A DNA stretch of 64,000 nt, from positions 1 through 64,000 of the forward strand of contig NZ_MPZM01000017.1 in the NCBI RefSeq assembly GCF_002936955.1, in the 5' to 3' direction. Origin of the DNA: Oceanisphaera arctica (GTDB lineage: Bacteria; Pseudomonadota; Gammaproteobacteria; Enterobacterales; Aeromonadaceae). Both the position numbers and the translations under genes were made by a program. Positions 34,969 through 42,760 of the stretch are shown piece by piece (the first letter of the stretch is position 1; each line of letters begins with the position of its first letter). The notes under the pieces were generated by a model that saw only the letters and a program-made list of their open reading frames with translations, did no database searches and was not told the DNA's origin.

Positions 34969-35044
34969 TGGTGCTGATACCCGGATTCGAACTGGGGACC
35001 TCACCCTTACCAAGGGTGCGCTCTACCAACTGAGCTATATCAGC
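34969..35044 (-). tRNA. tRNA-Thr (anticodon GGT)
   Basis: A 76-base tRNA with encoded CCA. The acceptor is GCTGATA, the anticodon loop CTTGGTAA, and the T-arm CCAGTTCGAATCCGG. It is the tRNA closest to tuf in the four-tRNA cluster. Confidence 0.95.
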
Positions 35045-35047
35045 AAC

Positions 35048-35122
<75 letters not shown>

Positions 35123-35193
35123 AATACTCTTTGTCTTTAACAGCTTTTAAGCTGTTTTATTTCGAGCCCGTCACGTTGAACAGACCCGGAAAT

Positions 35194-35278
35194 TGGTGGA
35201 GGGAGCTGGATTCGAACCAGCGAAGGCTGAGCCGTCAGATTTACAGTCTGATCCCTTTGGCCACTCGGGAACCCCTCC
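35194..35278 (-). tRNA. tRNA-Tyr (anticodon GTA)
   Basis: An 85-base class II tRNA with a long variable arm (ACGGCTCAGCCTTCG) and encoded CCA. The anticodon loop CTGTAAA reads GTA. Confidence 0.95.
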
Positions 35279-35287
35279 AAATTTTAA

Positions 35288-35363
<76 letters not shown>

Positions 35364-35378
35364 ACTTGAGCGAGCGGA

Positions 35379-35408
35379 ATTCTAGGGCAAGGCCATGACT
35401 CTATGCAA
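35379..35408 (-). promoter_or_regulatory. Predicted promoter of the tRNA-tuf operon
   Basis: On the minus strand TTGCAT (35403-35408) and TAGAAT (35379-35384) are 18 bases apart. A GC-rich stretch (TCCGCTCGCTC) follows the -10, which is typical of stringently controlled tRNA and rRNA promoters and would fit DksA/ppGpp control. Confidence 0.5.
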
Positions 35409-35622
35409 CACCTTTGCCGCAAGTTTTTTCAATTGCAGGCTCAAGCGAACAAAAAAACAACAAGACAACACCATTTCGACGTCAAATCCCTCCGCGACTG
35501 GTCGGATGTTATCCAATCACCATCGTAACAGAGCGGTTCACGGCTCCGGCTGTAGCCCTTTACCGCCTTGTTCATCCCCAAACCATGGTGTATCGTCCTC
35601 GAGCGACCCACAGGACACGCCC

Positions 35623-36564
35623 ATGACGATAGACAACTACTCACCCTATCTGGCCTTTTCTCGCGAAACCTGGTCAGAACTGCGCGATACCGTACATCAG
35701 CCCCTGAGCGAAGCAGAACTCACGCGCCTGCGAGGCATCAACGACAAGGTGTCACTGGCGGAAGTCAGAGACATCTATCTTCCCCTGTCCCGCCTGCTCA
35801 ACCTCTATATCAAGGCCAAGCAGCGCCGCAATCGGGTGCTGGATCAGTTTCTCGGCAAAGAACCCCGTCACGTGCCTTATATCATCAGCATCGCCGGCTC
35901 GGTCGCGGTGGGCAAGAGCACTACGGCGCGCATTCTTGAAGCGCTGCTGGAACGCTGGCCTCAGCACCCCAGGGTGGCGCTGGTGACCACCGACGGCTTC
36001 CTCTACCCCAATGCGGTACTGGAAGAACGCGGTCTGATGCGCAGAAAAGGCTTCCCCCAGTCTTATGATATTCGCCGGCTGGTGCAGTTTGTCTCCGATA
36101 TCAAGTCCGGCAAGCCCAGGGTCACGGCGCCGGTGTATTCCCATCTGAGCTATGACGTGGTACCGGGGCAGGAAGCGGTGGTAGAGCAGCCGGATATCGT
36201 GATCATCGAGGGCCTGAACGTGCTGCAGAGCGGCATGGACTATCCCCACGAGCCGCATCGGGTATTTGTGTCGGACTTCGTGGATTTCTCCATCTTCGTG
36301 GATGCAGACGAGCGCCTGCTGAAGACCTGGTATATAGAGCGCTTTCTTAAATTACGCTCCGGCGCCTTCACCAACCCGGCGTCTTATTTTCACCACTACG
36401 CCCAGCTATCGGAAGAAGAGGCGGTGGCCACGGCCGGCCGCATCTGGCAGGAAATCAACTACAAGAACCTGAAGCAGAATATCCTGCCCACCAAGGACAG
36501 GGCCGAGCTGATCCTCACCAAAGGCAGGGAGCACGGCATAGATCAGGTGTGGTTGAAAAAATGA
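35623..36564 (+). CDS. coaA: Pantothenate kinase
   Basis: Type I (prokaryotic) pantothenate kinase, the controlling step of coenzyme A synthesis and inhibited by CoA in known enzymes. The P-loop is GSVAVGKST near residue 96. [33 protein letters not shown] and [10 protein letters not shown] follow. The ATG at 35623 has AGGA seven bases ahead and gives 313 residues; open frame further upstream is not family sequence. It is divergent from the tRNA cluster. Confidence 0.95.
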   Translation: MTIDNYSPYLAFSRETWSELRDTVHQPLSEAELTRLRGINDKVSLAEVRDIYLPLSRLLNLYIKAKQRRNRVLDQFLGKEPRHVPYIISIAGSVAVGKSTTARILEALLERWPQHPRVALVTTDGFLYPNAVLEERGLMRRKGFPQSYDIRRLVQFVSDIKSGKPRVTAPVYSHLSYDVVPGQEAVVEQPDIVIIEGLNVLQSGMDYPHEPHRVFVSDFVDFSIFVDADERLLKTWYIERFLKLRSGAFTNPASYFHHYAQLSEEEAVATAGRIWQEINYKNLKQNILPTKDRAELILTKGREHGIDQVWLKK

Positions 36565-36595
36565 TTCTGAAACAAAGCGTTAAGCCATAAGCTAT

Positions 36596-36970
36596 AAGCC
36601 TGTCTCTTAGTCACAAGTCATTGAACATGACCGCCACGCGAAGCAGCAGCGCGGTTGCGCTCCGCCGACACGCTTCAAGCCCATCCATGGGACGCTCGGC
36701 AAATGCCATCCGTGGCATTTGACGGTCGGCTCCGGCAATCCCCGCAGCCACTTCGTGAAGATGCTGTGCGGCCTGTCAGATACTGACCGTCAACTCCGTG
36801 CTCAACCAAGGAGGGCAAAGGGTATCTGCTTCGCCGGCCCTCTGCGCCATGGATGGCGCAGCGGAGCCCTCAGGGATGAGTTCACGGCGTGCCGGAGAAG
36901 GAGTGCGCTTTGTCCGACGAAAGTGCACAATACGGCAAGCGACAAAAACTTGTGACCAAGAAGCAGGCTT
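36596..36970. repeat. Intergenic palindromic repeat element C (complete, 375 bp)
   Basis: Lies between convergent coaA and birA; the gap has no gene. Its ends form a 23-base inverted repeat with three mismatches (AAGCCTGTCTCTTAGTCAC at the left; AAGCCTGCTTCTTGGTCAC read from the right), different from elements B and D. The left module, on the minus strand, has the apical hairpin CAAATGCCA-TCCG-TGGCATTTG at 36700-36721. The right module (36813-36915) has GGGCAAAG/CTTTGTCC outside, the tip CTGCGCCA-TGGA-TGGCGCAG and the tail GAGTTCACGGCGTGCCGG. Confidence 0.85.
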
Positions 36971-36975
36971 AAGGC

Positions 36976-37950
36976 TTACAGCTGCCCTTCCCCGCGCAGT
37001 GATATTTCGCCGCCGAGAAAGTGTTTGGTTTCACCGCTTTCCAGCTCCAGCAGCAGGGCGCCCTGGGCATCGATGCCCCGGGCGATGCCGTGTATCTCCT
37101 GCTCTCCCATCAACACCCGTACCGTCTTGCCGTTGAAGTAGTCCAGCCGGTTCCACTGCTCGCGAAAGGCGGCAATCCCCTGCCGCTCGAACAACACCAG
37201 ACTACGCTGCAAATGGCTCGCCACGGCAATCACCAGGCCATTACGATCTTCGATATTGCCGAGCTCGGCCAGCTCCGCCCAGGGTTGGTCGATACGCTCC
37301 TGCTCGGTCTGGGGTAGAAGCAGGTTGAGGCCCATGCCGATCACCAGCTGACAGGGTCCACCCGCGGTGCCGGACATCTCCACCAGAATGCCCGCCAGCT
37401 TGCGACCGTTCAGATAAAGATCGTTGGGCCATTTCAGCTTCACGCCGGCAAAGCCTTGCGCCTCCAGCGCCTCGACCACGGCAATGCCCACCACCAAACT
37501 CAGGCCCATGGCCGCCGCCATGCCCTGCTCCAGTCGCCAGTACATGCTCATGATCAGCTGACCGCCAAAGGGAGAGATCCACTGGCGACCGCGTCGTCCA
37601 CGCCCGGCGGTCTGACATTCGGAGACACAGATATCGCCTTTTTCCAGCCGGGAGAGCGAGTCCAGCCAATGCTGATTGGTGGAACCGATCACCGGCACCA
37701 GTTCGGCCCGCTTCGGTGCCAGAGCCTCGCTCAGCCGTGTCTGATCCAGCAGCTGCAGCGGCACTGCCAGTCGGTAGCCCTTGCCGCTGACGCTGTATAC
37801 CTCAAGCCCCAGGGCCTTGAGCGCCTGCACGTGCTTACCGACCGCCGCCCGGCTGACGGAAAGCCGCTCTCCCAGCTGTTCGCCGGAATGAAACTGACCA
37901 TCGGCCAGCAGGCGGAGCAGGGCCTCGCGCAAGGGGGTCAGTTCAGACAT
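36976..37950 (-). CDS. birA: Biotin-[acetyl-CoA-carboxylase] ligase / biotin operon repressor
   Basis: Bifunctional BirA of 324 residues. The N-terminal winged helix (FHSGEQLGERLSVSRAAVGKHVQALKALG would be the DNA-binding part, shown here by its key residues SRAAVGKH) can bind the bio operator. The ligase domain has the biotin-adenylate loop GRGRRGRQW, the KWPNDLY motif with the catalytic lysine, and the C-terminal domain. Its start overlaps the end of murB by 13 bases, the usual gammaproteobacterial arrangement. Confidence 0.95.
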   Translation of the reverse strand: MSELTPLREALLRLLADGQFHSGEQLGERLSVSRAAVGKHVQALKALGLEVYSVSGKGYRLAVPLQLLDQTRLSEALAPKRAELVPVIGSTNQHWLDSLSRLEKGDICVSECQTAGRGRRGRQWISPFGGQLIMSMYWRLEQGMAAAMGLSLVVGIAVVEALEAQGFAGVKLKWPNDLYLNGRKLAGILVEMSGTAGGPCQLVIGMGLNLLLPQTEQERIDQPWAELAELGNIEDRNGLVIAVASHLQRSLVLFERQGIAAFREQWNRLDYFNGKTVRVLMGEQEIHGIARGIDAQGALLLELESGETKHFLGGEISLRGEGQL

Positions 37951-38972
37951 GCCAGCGCCTCGTCCAGATGGGTTTCACCTGTTGAACCTATCATGCGCAC
38001 CTCGGGTTCGAGCCGCACACCAAACAGCAGCTCTACCCGCTCCCGCACCAGCGCCGCCAGCCGCAGCACATCCTCGGCGGTCGCGCCGCCGTGGTTAACC
38101 AGCACCAGCGCCTGTTCGGTATGAACCCCGGCGCCCCCGATCTGAGTGCCCTTGAGGCCCGCCTTGTCGATCAGCCAGCCGGCAGCCAGCTTGCTCCGTC
38201 CCGGTTCCGCCGCAAACATCGGCAACGCCGGCCAGGCCAGCTTAAGCGCCTCGGCCTGGGCGGTCACCACCTTGGGATTCTTGAAGAAGCTACCCGCATT
38301 GCCCAGCACCGCCGGATCCGGCAGCTTGGCCCGGCGGGTAGCACAGACCCGCTCGAAGACTTGCTGCGCCGTAGCCGCCTCGCCCAGCTCCGCCAATGGG
38401 CCATAACCCAGCACCGCTTGCCAGGCCTTGGGCAGTCGCAGGGTCACACTCAGGATCAGGTGATGACGCGCCTCATGCTTGAACACGCTGTCTCGATAGC
38501 CGAAGGCGCACTCGACTGCCGACCAGTGATGCGTTTCACCCGTGTCCCAGTCGAAGCTTTCCACCTGCTCGCAGAATTGTGCCAGCTCTACCCCGTAGGC
38601 GCCGATATTCTGGATCGGCGAGGCACCGACGGTGCCGGGGATCAGCGCCAGGTTTTCCAGCCCCGACATCTTCTGCGCCAGGGTCCAGCACACCAGCTGA
38701 TGCCAGTTTTCTCCGCCCTCCACCTTCAGCAGCCAGGCATCGTCGGTTTCGGTGACATTGATGCCCTTGAGCCGGTTAACCAACACCAGACCATGAAAAG
38801 GTGCTGTAAACAGCAGATTGGACCCTTCTCCCACGATCAGCAGGGGCTCATCCTGGCGGGCTTGCCACAATGCGAGTAAGTGTTCCCTCTGCTCCAGCAC
38901 CGTCAAACGGTCGGCAGTCTGGGTCAGGGCAAAGGTGTTATAGGGGGCAAGGGATGCCGGGGTGAGCTGCAT
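37938..38972 (-). CDS. murB: UDP-N-acetylenolpyruvoylglucosamine reductase
   Basis: FAD enzyme that forms UDP-MurNAc in peptidoglycan synthesis. Type I MurB: YNTFAL, the FAD loop GEGSNLLF, GTVGASPIQNIGAYG, FGYRDSVFK and the catalytic-serine segment GNAGSFFKNP are present, as is AAGWLIDKAGLKG. The ATG at 38972 gives the family N-terminus MQLTPASLAPYNT and 344 residues; an upstream in-frame start at 39002 is less likely. Confidence 0.95.
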   Translation of the reverse strand: MQLTPASLAPYNTFALTQTADRLTVLEQREHLLALWQARQDEPLLIVGEGSNLLFTAPFHGLVLVNRLKGINVTETDDAWLLKVEGGENWHQLVCWTLAQKMSGLENLALIPGTVGASPIQNIGAYGVELAQFCEQVESFDWDTGETHHWSAVECAFGYRDSVFKHEARHHLILSVTLRLPKAWQAVLGYGPLAELGEAATAQQVFERVCATRRAKLPDPAVLGNAGSFFKNPKVVTAQAEALKLAWPALPMFAAEPGRSKLAAGWLIDKAGLKGTQIGGAGVHTEQALVLVNHGGATAEDVLRLAALVRERVELLFGVRLEPEVRMIGSTGETHLDEALACLN

Positions 38973-39178
38973 GGTCACGGTTCCTGAATAAATGCCGTCC
39001 AAGTGTACCCCAAGTACCCAAGCGGGTTAAGCCGCGCCGTAACGACACCGGCACATATCTGTCGCCACTTTTTCCGAGCTGAAAAAGTCATTTGCCGGCC
39101 GCTTTGGCCCACTGGTCTTGACCGGTTCGGCGCTTTCACCGAGATTAGCCTGCTATTGTCAGAATCAGGAGCCTCATC

Positions 39179-39589
39179 ATGAACAGAGCCAATACCGAAC
39201 AATTGATCGCCGATTATTACCAGGCCTTTAACGCCGGTGATATGGACACCTTCCTCACCCTGCTGACCGACGATGTGCAGCACGACATCAATCAGGGCGA
39301 CCGCGAAACCGGCCGCGAGGCCTTCGCCGCCTTCATGGACCGCATGAACCGTAACTACCGGGAACAGCTGGTCGACATTCAGATCATGAGCAGTGCAGAT
39401 GGCAGCCGTGCCGCCGCCGAATTTGTGGTGCTGGGCGAATATCTGGTCACCGACGACGGCCTGCCCGAAGCCCGCGGCCAGCGCTACCGACTGCCTGCCG
39501 GCGCCTTCTTCGAGCTACGCGATAACAAGGTGGCCCGCATCAGCAATTACTACAACCTCAACGACTGGATAGCCCAGGTCGGTGCCTGA
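39179..39589 (+). CDS. SnoaL-like / ketosteroid isomerase-related protein
   Basis: A 136-residue protein of the NTF2-like cone fold. It opens with an N-terminal helix (ADYYQAFNAGDMDTFLTLLTD), then QGDRETGREAFAAFM and ends ISNYYNLNDWIAQV, the pattern of SnoaL-like polyketide cyclase/isomerase relatives. The substrate cannot be read from the sequence. AGGAG lies eight bases before the ATG. Its stop overlaps the start of the acetyltransferase by one base (TGATG), and that gene overlaps the amidase, so the three are one coupled operon. Confidence 0.8.
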   Translation: MNRANTEQLIADYYQAFNAGDMDTFLTLLTDDVQHDINQGDRETGREAFAAFMDRMNRNYREQLVDIQIMSSADGSRAAAEFVVLGEYLVTDDGLPEARGQRYRLPAGAFFELRDNKVARISNYYNLNDWIAQVGA

Positions 39590-40197
39590 TGAGTGAACCG
39601 GTCCGACTGCTGACGGTCACCGGCCCCGAGCTGGCACCCTGGCTGAACAAGCTGGCCGAACTGCGTATCCGGGTATTTCGCGACTTTCCCTATCTCTATG
39701 ATGGAGATCCGGGTTACGAAGCCGACTACCTGAACACCTACCTGGAGACCGACAGCAGCGTCTGTGTGCTGGCCCTCGACGGCGACCGGCTGGTGGGTGC
39801 CTCCACCGGTCTGCCCCTGAGCCATGAAACCGATGCCTTTCGCCGCTCCTTTGTCGAGCGAGGGCTGGATACCGACCGCATCTTCTACTGCGCCGAGTCA
39901 GTGCTGCTGCCCGCCTATCGCGGACAGGGGCTCTACAAGGCCTTCTTCAATGGTCGCGAGGCTCACGCCCGGCAACTGGGCGGCTTCGAGCTCGCGGCCT
40001 TCTGCGCCGTAGTTCGCCCCGCCGAGCATCCGCTGCGACCCCATGGCTATCGGTCGCTGGAGCCGGTCTGGCAACACTTCGGTTACCGGCCCGAGCCGGG
40101 CCTGCTGGCCCACTTCGGCTGGAAGGATATCGACCAGCCGAACGAGACCGACAAACCGATGCAGTTTTACCTCAAGCCACTGGAGACAGCTCTATGA
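39589..40197 (+). CDS. GNAT family N-acetyltransferase
   Basis: A 202-residue acetyltransferase with the GNAT acetyl-CoA site visible in AESVLLPAYRGQGLYKAFF (R-G-x-G-x near residue 107). Upstream beta strands CVLALDGDRLVGASTGLPL fit the fold. The substrate is unknown. It overlaps the nitrilase-family gene by four bases (ATGA). In some bacteria these two domains occur fused in a single polypeptide, which suggests they act in the same reaction sequence; that is inference. Confidence 0.82.
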   Translation: MSEPVRLLTVTGPELAPWLNKLAELRIRVFRDFPYLYDGDPGYEADYLNTYLETDSSVCVLALDGDRLVGASTGLPLSHETDAFRRSFVERGLDTDRIFYCAESVLLPAYRGQGLYKAFFNGREAHARQLGGFELAAFCAVVRPAEHPLRPHGYRSLEPVWQHFGYRPEPGLLAHFGWKDIDQPNETDKPMQFYLKPLETAL

Positions 40198-41060
40198 CGC
40201 CCGCTCTGCGCCTGGCCTGCGCCCAGTATCAAATCGACTTTCTGCCGGACTGGACCGCCTATGAGCACAAGATCCGGCATCTGGTGCAGGACGCAGTCGG
40301 CCAGGACGCCAACTTCCTGCTGTTTCCGGAATATTTCAGCATGGAGCTGGCGTCCCTGTTCGAGGAAAGTGTCTATCGTTCGCTCCATGGCCAACTCGAC
40401 GCCATGCAAAGCCTGCTGGCGGACTTCAAGGCCCTGTTCGGTGCTCTGGCACAGCAACATGGGCTGCATATTCTGGCCGGTACCTTTCCGGTTCGCCAGG
40501 CCGATGGCAGCTACTGCAACCGCGCCTTCCTGTTTTATCCCGATGGCCGTATCGACTGGCAAGACAAGCTGCAGATGACCCGCTTCGAGAACGAACAATG
40601 GCAAATCCGGTCCGGTACCGAGCTCAAGGTGCTGGATACCTCCTTCGGCAAGGTAGGGGTGGCCATCTGCTACGACAGCGAGTTTCCGCTGCTGGCCCGC
40701 CGCCAGGTCGAGGCCGGCGCCAACCTGATACTGGTGCCCAGCTGTACCGATACCGAAGCCGGTTTCAACCGGGTGCGCATCGGTTGTCAGGCCCGGGCGC
40801 TGGAAAACCAGTGCTTTGTGGCGCAGTCCCCCACCATAGGCACGGCGCCCTGGTCGGAGGCGGTGGACATCAACACCGGCCGGGCCGCCATCTATACCCC
40901 GGTGGACTACGGCTATCCGGACGACGGTGTGCTGGTAATGGGTGAGCCAGAGCAGGCCCAGTGGGTAGTGGCCGAACTGGATCTGGCGGCCCTGGCCGAG
41001 GTCCGAGCCCAGGGACAGGTATTCAACCACAGAGACTGGGATGGTCAGGCCCGATTTTGA
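40194..41060 (+). CDS. Carbon-nitrogen hydrolase (nitrilase superfamily)
   Basis: A 288-residue amidase-type enzyme. The catalytic triad is visible: Glu46 in FPEYF, Lys125 in QDKLQMTRFE and Cys159 in VAICYDSEFP. The C-terminal PSCTDTEAGFNRVRIG and RALENQCFVAQS fit the family. It would hydrolyse or transfer an amide; the substrate is not known. Last of the coupled trio with the SnoaL-like and GNAT proteins, and followed by repeat element D. Confidence 0.85.
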   Translation: MTPALRLACAQYQIDFLPDWTAYEHKIRHLVQDAVGQDANFLLFPEYFSMELASLFEESVYRSLHGQLDAMQSLLADFKALFGALAQQHGLHILAGTFPVRQADGSYCNRAFLFYPDGRIDWQDKLQMTRFENEQWQIRSGTELKVLDTSFGKVGVAICYDSEFPLLARRQVEAGANLILVPSCTDTEAGFNRVRIGCQARALENQCFVAQSPTIGTAPWSEAVDINTGRAAIYTPVDYGYPDDGVLVMGEPEQAQWVVAELDLAALAEVRAQGQVFNHRDWDGQARF

Positions 41061-41130
41061 CGCTCCCTATATTCCAATCACCTCAAGTATCTGAGCATTC
41101 TGTGGGTTGCCTCTTCTTGAACACCGAGTT

Positions 41131-41491
41131 ATACCAAACAGAGTAAATAACTGATCTATTTGGTTGCTCTGCAAAGGTTGGACAAAGGGCCCGCTCCGCC
41201 GACACGCCGTGAATACCTCCATGTAGGCTCCGCCGCGCCATCCTTGGCGCGGAGGGTCGGCGGAGCAGATCCCTTTATCCTCCCTGATGCCAGGGAGTTG
41301 CCTGTTGGCATCGTCTACAGACAACTCGGTGCTTGAGAAGAGGCAACAGAGATCGACTACCACGACCGTGAAATGCCATGGACGGCATTTCCCGAGCCCT
41401 CAGGGATGAGTTTATGGCGTGTCGTGGGAGGCGGCTGTGTTGCCTCTGGTCTGGGGCCTCAATATGATCAGATCATTACTGGGATTGGTAT
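41131..41491. repeat. Intergenic palindromic repeat element D (complete, 361 bp)
   Basis: Lies between convergent genes. Ends: ATACCAAACAGAGTAAATAA at the left and, read from the right, ATACCAATCCCAGTAATGAT, the same class as element B. Module D1 (41180-41280, minus strand) has GGACAAAGGG/CCCTTTATCC, CTCCGCCGAC/GTCGGCGGAG and the tip CCGCGCCA-TCCT-TGGCGCGG (41233-41252). Module D2 (41340-41446, plus strand) has GAGGCAACA/TGTTGCCTC, CCACGAC/GTCGTGG and the tip GAAATGCCA-TGGA-CGGCATTTC. D1 is nearly identical to element F in reverse. Confidence 0.85.
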
Positions 41492-41517
41492 TACAGATGA
41501 CTCTGTAGCATCAAAGA

Positions 41518-41583
41518 GGACAAAGGGTCGGCGGAGCCCCATATACGGGTTTATGGCGAGTCGGCGGAGCTGGCCCTTTGTCC
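41518..41583. repeat. Short derivative module D3
   Basis: Perfect outer stem GGACAAAGGG/CCCTTTGTCC (41518-41527 with 41574-41583) and the family tail (TTTATGGCGAGTCGGCGGAG), but the apical hairpin is missing, leaving a 66-base minimal copy beside element D. Confidence 0.7.
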
Positions 41584-41613
41584 GATGTACAAGGTGTACA
41601 AGGTGAAGACCGC

Positions 41614-42687
41614 CTACTCAGCCAGAAAGGCCTGAACCTCATCCATCGACAGGGCGAAGTTGAAATTACCCCAGGCCTGCACGCCCTTGATGGTCATGCC
41701 GATCAGCCGCCCTTCGGTATCGAACAGGGCGCCGCCCGAGGAGCCATAGGTGATGGGGGCCGTGGTCTGGATCAACCGCACCCCGTTCTCGGTTCTCAGG
41801 GCAGAGACGATGCCCTCGGTCAGGGTTTTATCCAGCCCGGCCGGGGCGCCGATGGCAAAGACCTTTTCACCGACCCGAACCCGATCGAAAGGTGACATTG
41901 TATTGGTGAAGTTCAACTCTCGAACCGGCTCGGCCAGAGTCAGCAGGGCCAGATCTCGCCGGGGATCCACCCGGGTTACCTGCCATACCTGCACATCAGA
42001 CTCCCGCACGGCATCAGTGTCGGTGCGGCGGTCGATGCTGACAGGTACACCTCCGGCCTGCAGCAGATGGTAACTGGTGATGGCGCGGTAAGGATCTATG
42101 GCAATGGCCGAGCCGACGCTGATGGGCTCGAGGCCGGCGCCCAGTTGCTCATACACCACTATCTTGTACACGCTGGAAGCATGACGGGCATAGATGTTTA
42201 CTGCCGGCAGGCCGGAAGCTGCGCTTTCGCTGCTCGCCGCCACTACCCGCAAGGACGGTGGGGTAAGCAGCGTCAGCAACCGGTCACAGCCTGCATCCCC
42301 CAGCCCGGCGCAGAGGCGGAAGTGTTCCGCCGCCTTCCGTCGATCCCGGTACCCTTCCCCATGATCGCCCCGGTAGATGATGCCCAGTTGCCGGTGAGCC
42401 TGGAGGCTCCACTGCGGATCGTCTGCATCCGCCACCCGCGTTAACCAGCTTATGGCCTGGCCCGTATCCTGCCGGGTTCCCCTGCCCTCAAGATACATAG
42501 CCGCCACCTCGTAACGCGCCTCGGGATAATCATCGCTCTTGGCCGCGCCCAGATAATGCTCAAAGGCCCTGTCGTCGTCTCCGGCAAGACGGGCGGCGTA
42601 ACCTGCCTGATACTCGGCACCTCCGCTCAGGCCGCAGCCGGCGAGCAGCAAGGAAAATAGGGCGAACAACAGCGATATTCTATCCAT
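41614..42687 (-). CDS. Lipoprotein with Sel1-like repeats and a trypsin-like serine protease domain
   Basis: A 357-residue envelope protein. A signal peptide ends in the lipobox LLAGC (Cys18). Residues ~25-140 hold Sel1/TPR-like repeats (YPEARYEVAAMYLEGRGT and RKAAEHFRLCAGLGDAGC). The C-terminal ~200 residues are a chymotrypsin-fold protease with a His in AITSYHLLQ, an Asp in RRDLALLTL and the Ser loop YGSSGGALF. No PDZ domain follows, so it is not a DegP/DegS type. The position after the lipobox is Gly, not Asp, so outer membrane sorting is likely. Substrate unknown. Monocistronic between repeat D and topB. Confidence 0.8.
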   Translation of the reverse strand: MDRISLLFALFSLLLAGCGLSGGAEYQAGYAARLAGDDDRAFEHYLGAAKSDDYPEARYEVAAMYLEGRGTRQDTGQAISWLTRVADADDPQWSLQAHRQLGIIYRGDHGEGYRDRRKAAEHFRLCAGLGDAGCDRLLTLLTPPSLRVVAASSESAASGLPAVNIYARHASSVYKIVVYEQLGAGLEPISVGSAIAIDPYRAITSYHLLQAGGVPVSIDRRTDTDAVRESDVQVWQVTRVDPRRDLALLTLAEPVRELNFTNTMSPFDRVRVGEKVFAIGAPAGLDKTLTEGIVSALRTENGVRLIQTTAPITYGSSGGALFDTEGRLIGMTIKGVQAWGNFNFALSMDEVQAFLAE

Positions 42688-42760
42688 GATGGGCTTCCGT
42701 CTGCGGCGTTAAAAGCCTAAGCATAGCAGCCCACCAGCATCGAACTTCGCAGGCAATCGC

